From an uncultured Parabacteroides sp. (GTDB lineage: Bacteria > Bacteroidota > Bacteroidia > Bacteroidales > Tannerellaceae): DNA of 40,182 nucleotides. This document shows positions 18,006 through 26,345 of the stretch, piece by piece. How positions within the stretch are numbered: position 1 is the stretch's first letter; every line of letters starts with the position of its first letter. Location of the stretch: positions 1 to 40,182 of the forward strand of contig NZ_CAJJWO010000048.1 of assembly GCF_905196875.1 (NCBI RefSeq), read 5' to 3'. The notes under the pieces were generated by a model. It saw only the letters and a program-made list of their open reading frames with translations. It was not told the DNA's origin and searched no databases. A program made the translations under genes and the position numbers.

Positions 18006-21000
18006 TTAAAAGTTTACAGATATACCAAATAACAAAGAAGTAGTAATAGGATAACCAGTGTCTTTTACTTCCGGATCCCACCCTTTCGGATAGCCACTCA
18101 GGCAAAACAGGTCGTTTCCTGATACATATAAACGAATACGTTCTATACTCGCCTTTTTAGTCCATATACTTGGCAAGGTATAACCCAAAGTCAGATTTTT
18201 CATACGAAGATAGCGTCCGTTAAACAACCAGTAATCAGACATACATAAATAGGCATCTTTATTCGAACGAGTCAGACGAGGATATTTTACATTGGAGTTA
18301 ACTTCATCCGAATTCAAAGAGCTCCAGTAGTTCCCATCCAGCATAGCAGGGAAATTCCCCCAATTATAAAGTAAACCCTCAATCATGTTATTCGTAATCC
18401 GCGAATGCTGGCTACCCACTCCCTGAAACATCATCGATAAATCAAAGCCTTTATAAGCTGCAGTCAGATTAACCCCAAACATATAACGGGGTAACGAACC
18501 TCCCAGCAGAATCCGGTCGTATTCAGATGAAATTCTTCCGTCAGGTACACCATCCGGTCCCGAAATATCTTTGTATCTGATATCTCCCACCTGGGTATTA
18601 TCATTAAGTTTCGGCGATTTATCCACCTCTTCTTGCGTCAGAAATAAGCCGTCACTTACATAACCATACCACTCATTGAACTGACTTCCTTCTTTTTTAA
18701 CCTGATCGCCTAATATTTCCGTTCCACCCAAATTCCCCATTTTAGAAACAAAATCAGAGAAGTTTGCAGAAACAGAATAACTGAAATCTCCTACCTGATC
18801 ACGCCAGCCGATTTCCAGGTCGTAACCAGTCGTATGCATTTTTCCGGTATTTACACTCGGGTTGTCATAACCTATATATTTAGGTATTTCCAAAGCCAAA
18901 AGCATATCCTTTGTCATTTTCTTATAGTAATCGGCAGTGAAACGCAACCGTCCGTTAAAGAAGTTCGCATCCAGACCAATGTCCCATGTTTCCGTTGTTT
19001 CCCAGGTTATATTTCTCACTGCATAATACTGCTGCGCCGCAGTTGTTGCAGAAATAATATCTGTTCCGTTATAAAACAAAGCGGAGCCAAAATTCAATGC
19101 AGACTGATAAGGATAATAGTTTTGCACATCTCTATCGCCATCTTTCATGGTAATACGTTCGTTACCTAATGTGCCCCACGATCCCCTGAATTTAAAATAA
19201 GAAAGCCAGTCCCAATTCAGATCTTTAATAAATTTTTCCTCACTTAAAACCCAACCAGCAGAGAATGAGGGAAAATTTCCCCAACGTGAATCACCGGCAA
19301 AACGAGAAGAACCGTCACGACGGAAATTAGCCTGAACCATATAACGACTGTCATAACTATATGTTAAACGACCGAAGAAAGAACGATAGGCATATTCCTG
19401 AGCATTCCCGCTATTGTCACGATAATCTTCCGGCCCCAGATCGAGATACGGGTAATTAGTTAATTCATACTGATCGCGGGATGCACCTAAATTCTCCCAA
19501 AAAGCATAATAGTCTTCATAACCAACCATAGCGGTCAAATCATGTTTCCCAAATGTTTTTGCATAATTGGCGAAGAACTGAGTCGTCACATCGTAATCGT
19601 CATTCCGGTCTTCAGTCAGTTGTGTGGTATAAAAACCTTGCATATATCCTTTTACTGCTTCCGGATCGTCCGAATAAGTATAAGGTATTTGTTTACGGAA
19701 TTTTTTTACTTTATTAAAATTATAAGTAGGAGCAATAACACCCGAGATTTTTAATCCTTCCACCGGAGAAATATCGATAGCCGCTTTTCCTCCCAGACGA
19801 TTATACCAGCTTGTTTTCGAACCGCCATCGACGATCATAGCCATTGTATTGCCTCCATCCTTCACATCGCCCCACATGCCGTTGGTCCAACGCATGGCAT
19901 AAACGGGGGGTGTTTTACGCTTATCGCCATCCAGAGGATTCGTATTAGGCTCTTCCGATCTCGATCGTTTGAAATTCAGGTCCAGATGAGCTTCAATATA
20001 CTTATTGATTTTAAAGTCATTATTTACCCGGATCATATAGCGTTCGTAATTGCGGTTGACATATAGTCCATCCGTTTTATCATAACGGAACGAGGCTTTC
20101 GTACGAACCACTTTACTTCCTCCCGCAATATTGATAGAATGTGTCTGACGAGGAGCCGAACTTCTTAAAAGGGCATCCTGCCAATCCACATTGGGATATT
20201 TATCCGGATCTGTCTCATGATATTTCATCCAGTTGTTCACTTGATCTTCCGAATATGTTTGATACCAACCACCAGCATTATTATCGTTATAACGCAATTC
20301 ATTCGTCATTTCCAGATACCTCTGAACGCCCACATAATCAGGAAGACTTGTCGGCATTTCCCAGCCGTATTCAAAATTGTAATCTAAATTCAAGGACGTT
20401 TCAGAAGCACGTTTCGTCGTAATAACAATTACACCGGCAGCAGCACGTGAACCATAGATAGAAGCAGAAGCGGCATCCTTCAATACAGACATACTTTCTA
20501 CATCACTCGGATTGACCTGATTAATATCACCGGGGACCCCGTCTACGATAACCAGCGGACTCGACTCGCCGATAGTCGTTACGCCTCGAATTTTGATAGA
20601 AGCCGTAGCATCCGGGGCACTATTATCTCGGGTAACCAAAACACCGGAAGCGCTTCCCTGCAAAGCCGTCGACAATTGTGTCGTTCTACGGGCAGCCAGT
20701 TCATCTCCTTTAAGGGCTGTAACCGCTCCGGTCAGATCTCTTTTTTTCATTGTTCCATAACCAACCACCACTACTTCATCCAACATTTCAGAGTCTTCCT
20801 GTAAAGAAATGGACAAAGTCGACTTATTCCTGACCGGAACCTCATTGGGTACATAACCGATATAGGTAATAGCTAATATCGCATTCGGGTTGACAGTTAA
20901 AGTAAAACGACCGTCAATATCAGTAATGGTCCCGTTAGCTGTGCCTTTCTCTACGACATTGGCACCGATAACAGGGTCTCCCGACTGATCTATAACATGT

Positions 21001-21398
21001 CCTGTTATTTTTTGAGACGTTTGTTGATCAACAAGCATCTCTGCTTTGATGAGAGTAATATTTTTACCGACCAGTTTATAGGTCACGCCGGAATTTTCCA
21101 AGAGTTTATCCAATACTTCGGATACGGATTCATTACGGGCATTTAAAGAAACTTTTCTATTTACATTGATTTCATTCTTATCATACACAAACAAATAATC
21201 GGTTTGTTTCTCTATCTCACCAATCACTTCCCGAACGGAAAAGTCATTAGCCTGTATCGATATTTTAGTATTCTGCGAATTGGCTTCAATTGCAAAAAGA
21301 GAACAAATACAAGAAAATAAGGCAACAACAATGATTTTCATAATACGAAATAGGTGTTTAATTACCGGTATAGATTGTGAATACAAAATATAATTCAT
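18006..21398 (-). CDS. SusC-like TonB-dependent receptor with STN signalling domain (PUL1)
   Basis: This 1130-residue protein has, in order: a short N-terminal extension (1-19), a signal peptide (about 20-42), an STN/FecA-type signalling domain (about 45-120), a carboxypeptidase-regulatory-like sandwich (about 129-200), the TonB plug starting at MLDEVVVVGYG (about 205), and a large barrel. The STN domain is the part that contacts FecR anti-sigma factors, which fits the FecR and ECF genes directly upstream. The downstream SusD completes the importer. Either the ATG at 21398 or the one at 21341 (MKIIVV) may start translation; the extension ends FRIMKI, like the IRVMKI of the second SusC, which favours the longer form. 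The 21398 ATG overlaps an antisense promoter. Confidence 0.95.
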   Translation of the reverse strand: MNYILYSQSIPVIKHLFRIMKIIVVALFSCICSLFAIEANSQNTKISIQANDFSVREVIGEIEKQTDYLFVYDKNEINVNRKVSLNARNESVSEVLDKLLENSGVTYKLVGKNITLIKAEMLVDQQTSQKITGHVIDQSGDPVIGANVVEKGTANGTITDIDGRFTLTVNPNAILAITYIGYVPNEVPVRNKSTLSISLQEDSEMLDEVVVVGYGTMKKRDLTGAVTALKGDELAARRTTQLSTALQGSASGVLVTRDNSAPDATASIKIRGVTTIGESSPLVIVDGVPGDINQVNPSDVESMSVLKDAASASIYGSRAAAGVIVITTKRASETSLNLDYNFEYGWEMPTSLPDYVGVQRYLEMTNELRYNDNNAGGWYQTYSEDQVNNWMKYHETDPDKYPNVDWQDALLRSSAPRQTHSINIAGGSKVVRTKASFRYDKTDGLYVNRNYERYMIRVNNDFKINKYIEAHLDLNFKRSRSEEPNTNPLDGDKRKTPPVYAMRWTNGMWGDVKDGGNTMAMIVDGGSKTSWYNRLGGKAAIDISPVEGLKISGVIAPTYNFNKVKKFRKQIPYTYSDDPEAVKGYMQGFYTTQLTEDRNDDYDVTTQFFANYAKTFGKHDLTAMVGYEDYYAFWENLGASRDQYELTNYPYLDLGPEDYRDNSGNAQEYAYRSFFGRLTYSYDSRYMVQANFRRDGSSRFAGDSRWGNFPSFSAGWVLSEEKFIKDLNWDWLSYFKFRGSWGTLGNERITMKDGDRDVQNYYPYQSALNFGSALFYNGTDIISATTAAQQYYAVRNITWETTETWDIGLDANFFNGRLRFTADYYKKMTKDMLLALEIPKYIGYDNPSVNTGKMHTTGYDLEIGWRDQVGDFSYSVSANFSDFVSKMGNLGGTEILGDQVKKEGSQFNEWYGYVSDGLFLTQEEVDKSPKLNDNTQVGDIRYKDISGPDGVPDGRISSEYDRILLGGSLPRYMFGVNLTAAYKGFDLSMMFQGVGSQHSRITNNMIEGLLYNWGNFPAMLDGNYWSSLNSDEVNSNVKYPRLTRSNKDAYLCMSDYWLFNGRYLRMKNLTLGYTLPSIWTKKASIERIRLYVSGNDLFCLSGYPKGWDPEVKDTGYPITTSLLFGISVNF

Positions 21399-21405
21399 AA
21401 TTTTG
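21375..21405 (+). promoter_or_regulatory. Antisense promoter overlapping the susC start (PUL1)
   Basis: On the plus strand TTG (21375-21377) is followed by 20 bp and then TAATTTTG plus C (21398-21405). Both the -7 match to TAnnTTTG and the spacing are ideal for the Bacteroidetes housekeeping sigma factor. The box begins on the last base of the complement of the susC ATG and drives transcription away from susC towards fecR. Confidence 0.7.
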
Positions 21406-21410
21406 CAATA

Positions 21411-21493
21411 TAATTTTATTAGTACTTCGATTTATATTTTAGGTCGGGGTTCTAACCCATAACCGGTGAGCGTTGGCGCGCTTGCCGGTTTTC
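21411..21493 (+). ncRNA. Predicted cis-antisense small RNA in the fecR-susC gap (PUL1)
   Basis: The predicted RNA is about 80 nt. It starts roughly 6 nt after a consensus promoter and ends at a hairpin (ACCGGTGAGCG, loop, CGCTTGCCGGT at 21462-21489) followed by a T-run at 21489-21492. It is complementary to the susC leader, up to about 13 nt from the ATG. A small hairpin (GGGT/ACCC, 21447-21458) lies inside. The terminator sequence is shared with the PUL2 locus. Antisense RNAs in exactly this place, the DonS type, are known to repress Bacteroides PULs. Exact ends are inferred. Confidence 0.6.
21461..21492 (+). terminator. Intrinsic terminator of the antisense RNA (PUL1)
   Basis: The stem pairs ACCGG with CCGGT and AGCG with CGCT; C.A and A.C mismatches separate the two helices. 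The loop is TTGGCG and TTTT follows the 3' arm on the plus strand. In the sense susC leader the same DNA would form a hairpin preceded by, not followed by, A/T residues, so it reads as a terminator only on the plus strand. Confidence 0.6.
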
Positions 21494-21551
21494 CTCATGC
21501 TTTTTACGTTTGTCTCATAGGCTATCAGATTTAAAAGGTTACACAATAAGA

Positions 21552-22487
21552 TTAATTAATTGTTATCAGATTCTTTTCCTCATCTTTCTTATAAGTGAAA
21601 TGATTTGTCAATTGTAAAACACTCAGGATATGATCCAGGCCGTCTCTTGTCCGGAATTTACCGGTACAATGCCGCTTGTTCTCAAGTACTGATTTATTAT
21701 TAACATCGATATTTACATCAAAATACAATTTCAGTTTATCCAGTACCTCTATCAACGGTTCATCAAAATAGAGAATGCCTTCACGCCACAGGAAATAATC
21801 CGTACTTTTTATAGGGACAACCGATAACCCGTTATTCACAAGCACTGCCCGATGATTCGGAGTAAGAGAAATGGTATGGTCGGTTATACGATCCGAAATC
21901 TCCACCTTTCCCGTTAACAAGGCGGTTTCAAATTCCTCAGATCGGTTATAGGCATTGACATTAAAGGATGTACCCAAAGCTTTAATATCATAAGTGGAAG
22001 TCGAGACGATGAACGGTTTCTCCTTATTGGCCTTCACCTCAAAAAAGCCTTCACCTTCCAAAGAGACTTTCCGTTTTCCTTCAACAAAACGAGTCGGAAA
22101 ATTTAATGTACTACCGGCATTCAGCCATACTTTAGAACCGTCGGCTAACGTCAGTTGCGCATTCTGGCCTGCAGGGACATGCACGGTTTGCATGGCAATA
22201 TCCTCTTCTGCAGAAGGATTAAACCAATGATTCAATGTAAATCCAAGAATAAAGATAGCAGCTATTTTTATCGCTTCCCGCCAAACACGACGCCATTCGA
22301 TCGTCCGTCCGGATGATGCAACGACAACCTCCGTATCTTCATGCCAAAAGCTTATCTCATACAGTCGGCATAGTCGCTGATAGTATTTTAAATTAACCTC
22401 GTCAGCATCCAGCCATTCGGTAATCAGACGCGATTGCTCATCCGTAGTTTGCCCCTCAAAATATAATTGTAATAGTCTATCATCCAT
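21552..22487 (-). CDS. FecR-family anti-sigma factor (PUL1)
   Basis: This 311-residue protein has a cytoplasmic N-terminal anti-sigma part (1-70), one membrane segment (about 71-88), a periplasmic FecR domain (about 110-220, with GSTLNFPTRF, EGEGFFEV and ALGTSFNVNAY) and a DUF4974/STN-like C-terminus (about 235-311). It holds the ECF sigma factor encoded just upstream and releases it when the STN domain of SusC signals substrate. It is 66 bp downstream of the sigma gene and 153 bp upstream of susC, the standard order. The gap to the sigma gene holds a motif shared with the second fecR. Confidence 0.93.
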   Translation of the reverse strand: MDDRLLQLYFEGQTTDEQSRLITEWLDADEVNLKYYQRLCRLYEISFWHEDTEVVVASSGRTIEWRRVWREAIKIAAIFILGFTLNHWFNPSAEEDIAMQTVHVPAGQNAQLTLADGSKVWLNAGSTLNFPTRFVEGKRKVSLEGEGFFEVKANKEKPFIVSTSTYDIKALGTSFNVNAYNRSEEFETALLTGKVEISDRITDHTISLTPNHRAVLVNNGLSVVPIKSTDYFLWREGILYFDEPLIEVLDKLKLYFDVNIDVNNKSVLENKRHCTGKFRTRDGLDHILSVLQLTNHFTYKKDEEKNLITIN

Positions 22488-22501
22488 ATTCTATCGCTTT
22501 T

Positions 22502-22537
22502 CATATATAAGACGATACCCGGGAGAAGTTCACTAGT
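22502..22537 (-). promoter_or_regulatory. Candidate ECF-type promoter of fecR (PUL1)
   Basis: Read on the minus strand: ACTAGT (22537-22532, inside a perfect TCACTAGTGA palindrome), GAACTT, CCCG, then CGTC (22514-22511) and TATATATG. CGTC is the usual -10 core of ECF sigma promoters and GAACTT resembles their -35. The PUL2 fecR has the same arrangement with 18 rather than 17 nt between ACTAGT and CGTC. Confidence 0.5.
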
Positions 22538-22553
22538 GACATATCCGTTTTTT

Positions 22554-23105
22554 TTAATCTAAAAACAGAAAATAAAATAAAGGCAGGTAATCTTTCAAAG
22601 CAACACGAAGAGCCTTCAGAGCTTTCGCTATATGATAATCAACTCCTTTTACTGTTATCCCCAGTATCTCGGCTATTTCTTTTCCGGATTTTTGCTCGAA
22701 ACGGCTCATCATAAATACTTTTTTGGTCTGCGATGGCAATTCATCCAACGTTTTGGTTAAGATAGACTGAATTTCTTTAGAGAAAATATCATCCGGATTA
22801 CACGCTTCCAAAGTAGAGATACGAATAGACAATTCACGATGCTGCCATTCCGCCATCGCCTCGATAACCTCCTGCATGCTCGATTGCTTCTTCAGATAGT
22901 CGAGTGACTTATGTTTGAGTATGGTCAATAGCAATGCAAGAGGTTTCTCTACCGGCTCCTTTTTCATCGTCTCCCAAAGTTTGACCAATGATTCGGTAGC
23001 AATATCCTCCGCCACCAAATCATTCCGGACATACAGGTTTGCAAACCGGAAGGATTTTGCGTAATATTGCTCATATATATTATTGAATAACGTTGTAACA
23101 GGCAT
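22554..23105 (-). CDS. ECF-family RNA polymerase sigma factor (PUL1)
   Basis: From the ATG at 23105 the protein has 183 residues; it is preceded by GGTGGAG with 7 bp spacing, a strong Shine-Dalgarno, whereas an earlier in-frame start at 23132 would be TTG. Region 2 (LYVRNDLVAEDIATESLVKLWE, then LTILKHKSLDYLKKQ) and region 4 (LDELPSQTKKVFMMSRFEQ, then GKEIAEILGITVKGVDYHIAKAL) are clear. It is the partner of the FecR encoded 66 bp downstream and should activate susCD and perhaps fecR. The C-terminal tail LKDYLPLF is shared with the second ECF factor in this window. It starts 36 bp after the AAA-ATPase gene on the same strand, so read-through from that gene is possible. Confidence 0.93.
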   Translation of the reverse strand: MPVTTLFNNIYEQYYAKSFRFANLYVRNDLVAEDIATESLVKLWETMKKEPVEKPLALLLTILKHKSLDYLKKQSSMQEVIEAMAEWQHRELSIRISTLEACNPDDIFSKEIQSILTKTLDELPSQTKKVFMMSRFEQKSGKEIAEILGITVKGVDYHIAKALKALRVALKDYLPLFYFLFLD

Positions 23106-23141
23106 ATCTGATATCTCCACCTTTATTGGCAAATAAACCGG

Positions 23142-24695
23142 TCAGGAATACACCACCTCCCATTTATCCATGCTTCGGGTCTTGGAATCAAAATTTACTC
23201 CTATCCTGACCAATGTCCGTCCATCCATTTCGAACGGACGCGCATAACCCTGCTTTTCTATTTGCTGCAATGCTTCTTCTACCGAACCATCCAGTTTGAA
23301 TTCCATGATATAAATATAATCTTTTGTTTGCAAGATCATATCCGCACGACCATAAGAGGTATGGTATTCGGCCTGAACATACAATCCCATCAACTTGCAG
23401 ACGATGAAAAGGACATTCTGATAATACCTTTCCACATCTGCGGTCAGTTCGTAAGGAACATCATAGAAAAAAGTCTTTAAACGACGAAGAAAACCCTCCG
23501 GATTTCCTTTGCGTATATCCGTTACGAAGTTTTTCAACTGAAAAGCAGTCTCACCTTCTTTCACGGTCGTATAAAAAGGTAAAAGATAACGCATAAAACC
23601 CTCTTCCACCTCTTTATTAGGAAATCCCAAGCGGTACATGGCAAATTCCTCATCATATCCTTTGATCGTAAGATAGCCGCTCTGATAGATAACGGGGATC
23701 GGATTATAAGACGCTACATCAATGCTGTTTAGCACATCGACATCTATCTCCTCAGTTCCTATTTCCGACAAATCGTATTGAGCTCTTTTCAATAATTCAA
23801 CCAGATAAGTCGGAGTACCTGTCTCGAACCAGTAACTTCCGAATTTCAGCGTTTTAAACGTATTCAGCAGACTGAAAGGATTATATATTCCTATGCTATT
23901 TTCTGTAAAATGATATCCATCATAATACACTTTCAACTTTTGGCAAATCTCCTCATACGTCTGACGGTTTGCTTCAGCCAACTCATGCAACTGCGGTTCC
24001 AGATAATCATGAATTTCTTTTTCCGAAACCCCGCAAATATCCACATAACGCCTGTCCATACTGATATCCTGCAAGTTATTCAGATCGCTGAACACGCTCA
24101 CCTTCCCAAACTTGGTCACTCCGGTCAACAACGCGAAGCGGATATATTTATCCATTGTTTTCAGGACGGAATAAAAAGATTTCAACGTACTCCTGTAAGC
24201 CGCCTGCAACTCTTCATTGCCGATTGCCTGAAGCATCGGTTTATCGTATTCATCGATCAGGATAACGACACGCTGTCCGGTTTGTTCCGCCGCACGCTCT
24301 ACAAGTCCGCGAAAACGCAAGGCCAGAGAGGTTTCGCCCGGCCCGGTTCCATATAGCTTCTCCCAGTTCAGCAAGGTAAAGTTCAATATTCTATCCAGAC
24401 TTTCGGGCGTATTATATTTTTCCGTATTCAGGTCGATATGTAAGATAGGATGTTTCGTCCAGTTCTTTTCGAGCTTTTCCAATGCCAGCCCTTCGAAAAG
24501 CTCCTTCTTCCCTTCAAAGTAAGCTTCCAGAGTAGAAATCAGCAGACTTTTACCGAAGCGGCGCGGGCGGCTCAGGAAATAGTAACTGCCAGTCGCTGCC
24601 AATTCATACACAAAAGCGGTTTTATCAATGTAAAGATAGCCGTCTTTACGCAATTTCTCAAAATTCTGAATTCCAATCGGATAAATAATAGCCAT
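23142..24695 (-). CDS. AAA-ATPase-like protein with C-terminal PD-(D/E)XK nuclease domain
   Basis: This 517-residue cytoplasmic protein belongs to a family very common in Bacteroidales. The N-terminal AAA-ATPase-like part has a P-loop-type motif RPRRFGKS (43-50) and a Walker-B-like VVILIDEYDKP. The C-terminal DUF1703/PD-(D/E)XK domain has Asp452 and the EFK motif (Glu465, Lys467). The biological role of the family is not settled; links to mobile DNA or stress have been proposed. It is transcribed from its own -7 box (24725-24732) and is the gene immediately before the PUL1 sigma factor. No toxin or antitoxin partner is visible. Confidence 0.87.
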   Translation of the reverse strand: MAIIYPIGIQNFEKLRKDGYLYIDKTAFVYELAATGSYYFLSRPRRFGKSLLISTLEAYFEGKKELFEGLALEKLEKNWTKHPILHIDLNTEKYNTPESLDRILNFTLLNWEKLYGTGPGETSLALRFRGLVERAAEQTGQRVVILIDEYDKPMLQAIGNEELQAAYRSTLKSFYSVLKTMDKYIRFALLTGVTKFGKVSVFSDLNNLQDISMDRRYVDICGVSEKEIHDYLEPQLHELAEANRQTYEEICQKLKVYYDGYHFTENSIGIYNPFSLLNTFKTLKFGSYWFETGTPTYLVELLKRAQYDLSEIGTEEIDVDVLNSIDVASYNPIPVIYQSGYLTIKGYDEEFAMYRLGFPNKEVEEGFMRYLLPFYTTVKEGETAFQLKNFVTDIRKGNPEGFLRRLKTFFYDVPYELTADVERYYQNVLFIVCKLMGLYVQAEYHTSYGRADMILQTKDYIYIMEFKLDGSVEEALQQIEKQGYARPFEMDGRTLVRIGVNFDSKTRSMDKWEVVYS

Positions 24696-24724
24696 AATTA
24701 CTCGTTTTACTTTGACCTGATAAG

Positions 24725-24732
24725 CAAAGATA
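24725..24732 (-). promoter_or_regulatory. -7 box of the AAA-ATPase gene
   Basis: TATCTTTG followed by C on the minus strand is an exact TAnnTTTG match, 29 bp upstream of the ATG at 24695. I see no clear TTG at the -33 position. Confidence 0.5.
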
Positions 24733-24853
24733 AAGATTATTCACTGAATATAGAGTATTCTAACAGATAATACATTCCTGAAACAATAAATCATGCGCCA
24801 GATATAATCTTTTACCCGGAATATTCTATATATTTGATCCCAGTTATTATTCA

Positions 24854-24913
24854 TCCGACAGCTGTTAGATATATATCCGACAATTGTAAGATGAATATAT
24901 AACAATTGTCAGA
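24854..24913 (+). promoter_or_regulatory. Three 22-bp-spaced palindromes (operator-like array)
   Basis: Three copies of a TCYGACARYTGT-like repeat lie at 24854-24870, 24876-24892 and, inverted, 24897-24913. Their palindromic cores are ACAGCTGT, ACAATTGT and ACAATTGT, centred at 24861.5, 24883.5 and 24905.5. The centres are exactly 22 bp apart, about two helical turns, which puts the sites on one face of the DNA. The array ends 39 bp before the HU-like gene and suits cooperative binding by a dimeric regulator, perhaps the HU-like protein itself. Confidence 0.6.
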
Positions 24914-24952
24914 CGAATTAAATATGGAATATAAACAATAATACAAGGGACT

Positions 24953-25543
24953 ATGGGAGCTAAATATGCCTTATACGAGAATCCTAATCCGAGGAAAGAC
25001 GGGAAAAAGCAGCCTTTACATGCCAGGATCGTATCCAAAGGAACTGTGAGAACGGAAGAGATCGCGGATGATATCGCCGATGCGTGCGGTTATTCCACAG
25101 CTGTAACAAAAGGAATGCTGGACGCGCTGGCACATATCGTATCGCGCCACCTCAGAAGGGGGTATACGGTGGAACTGAACGAATTAGGTTCATTCTCCAT
25201 CTCGCTGAAATGCCGCCCGGTAATGGATAAGAAGGAGATACGCTCCTGGTCGATCAAATTCGGGAATGTTCATTTCCGAGGGAATAAAAAACTGAAACAA
25301 CAACTCCAATCCATCGACCTCGAACGGGCTGAAGATGCCGGTCCTACCTCTTATACACCGGAACAACGTAAAAACCGTGCATTGAACTATCTGGAGAACC
25401 ACGATTATATCAATCGTCCCATTTACATGCAATTAAACGGCTGCAATCATTCCACAGCCTCCCACGACCTGACCACCCTTACGAACGAAGGGAAGATCAA
25501 GCGACTGGGACAAGGGAAGGCGGTGTTGTATGTTCTTGTTTAA
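24953..25543 (+). CDS. HU-like DNA-binding protein with C-terminal winged-helix-like tail
   Basis: This 196-residue protein has an N-terminal HU/IHF-like domain of the HU-HIG type (about 15-115), with TEEIADDIADACGYS, GYTVELNELGSFSISL and PVMDKKEIRSW. A C-terminal segment (about 140-196) resembles a short winged helix: YLENHDYINRP, STASHDLTTLTNEGKI, GKAVLYVLV. AAGGG just before the ATG is a fair ribosome-binding site. Proteins of this class bind DNA with little sequence preference, but the added tail may give specificity. The palindrome array lies directly upstream. The partner genes and role are unknown. Confidence 0.85.
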   Translation: MGAKYALYENPNPRKDGKKQPLHARIVSKGTVRTEEIADDIADACGYSTAVTKGMLDALAHIVSRHLRRGYTVELNELGSFSISLKCRPVMDKKEIRSWSIKFGNVHFRGNKKLKQQLQSIDLERAEDAGPTSYTPEQRKNRALNYLENHDYINRPIYMQLNGCNHSTASHDLTTLTNEGKIKRLGQGKAVLYVLV

Positions 25544-25627
25544 GATTTTGATGCTGTTACCCAGGAAATTCCCTCAATCATTTTCTAATAAACAAATATT
25601 ATACTATCTTGGACGGCGCGTTTGAAT

Positions 25628-26206
25628 ATGATAAAAAAGGATATGACAAACTTTTCAGGAACTGAGAAAGCCGCATTTTCGAAAATATACCTGGTATATT
25701 TTCCTAAACTCGTGCGCTTCTCCCGGGAATACGTAATTTCCACCGAAGATGCGGAAAATATCGTACAGGATATTTTCATGTATCTGTGGGAACATCAGGA
25801 TATGCTGGATTCGCTGACAAACCTCAACGCGTACCTGTTCACCCTGACGAAAAACAGATGTATCGACTTTTATCGCCACAGAGCATTAATAGACAGCAAA
25901 AAAGAGTCGCTGGACAATCTACAGGACCGGGAACTGAAACTGAAAATGGAAGCATTGATGCAGTTCGACGAAAACATCTTTACAGAAAAAGAAATAGAAA
26001 ATTTATTAGCCCAGGCTATTGAACACCTGCCGGAGAAATGCCGGCAGGTGTTCATTCTGAGCAGAATGAACGGGCTGAAACATGAAGAGATAGCCGCACA
26101 GTTGAATATATCCGTTAATACCGTCCAAAACCATATCGTAACCGCCTTGCGCAAACTGAAAGTTGAACTAAAAGACTATCTACCCCTGTTTCTGTTCATT
26201 ATTTAA
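25628..26206 (+). CDS. ECF-family RNA polymerase sigma factor, separated from its FecR
   Basis: From the ATG at 25628 the protein has 192 residues; the start two codons earlier would be TTG. Region 2 (REYVISTEDAENIVQDIFMYLWE, TLTKNRCIDFYRHR) and region 4 (EHLPEKCRQVFILSRMNGL, HEEIAAQLNISVNTVQNHIVTAL) are complete. The tail LKDYLPLF matches that of the PUL1 sigma factor. No anti-sigma gene is adjacent: the next gene downstream is an RND adaptor. The nearest FecR on the same strand is 7.4 kb away at 33651, which itself lacks a neighbouring sigma gene, so the two are probably partners. The 84-bp gap upstream has only an imperfect -7 match (TATCTTGG). Confidence 0.92.
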   Translation: MIKKDMTNFSGTEKAAFSKIYLVYFPKLVRFSREYVISTEDAENIVQDIFMYLWEHQDMLDSLTNLNAYLFTLTKNRCIDFYRHRALIDSKKESLDNLQDRELKLKMEALMQFDENIFTEKEIENLLAQAIEHLPEKCRQVFILSRMNGLKHEEIAAQLNISVNTVQNHIVTALRKLKVELKDYLPLFLFII

Positions 26207-26236
26207 ACGATTCATCCATCCTTCAGCCTGGCTATA

Positions 26237-26264
26237 TCCGGGTTGAGTTCCTCATTTCCGGGTT
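26237..26264 (+). promoter_or_regulatory. Direct repeats upstream of the RND operon
   Basis: TCCGGGTT occurs at 26237-26244 and 26257-26264, a period of 20 bp, 82 bp before the adaptor start. The spacing of two GTT-containing half-sites by about two helical turns resembles sites bound by LytTR response regulators, one of which is encoded in the same cluster. A chance repeat cannot be excluded. Confidence 0.35.
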
Positions 26265-26345
26265 TCAGTAAATGTATGCCACCCAGACTACCATATAACC
26301 ATTACTTTCGGCCACAAATTAAAATCTCAGATAAAATTTGAACCG

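Noticed and set aside
18001..18105. Upstream extension of SusD of PUL1 starting inside susC
   Set aside because: The extended start is a TTG, the extra residues precede a complete lipoprotein signal, and a start with AAAAAG upstream exists at 18000.
24696..24952. CRISPR-like repeats in the divergent gap
   Set aside because: There are only three copies, one inverted, with 5-bp or shorter spacers; this fits an operator, not a CRISPR array.
26320..26345. TAAAATTTG before the RND adaptor as a -7 box
   Set aside because: The spacing inside the box is one base too long and the start would fall at or past the ATG.
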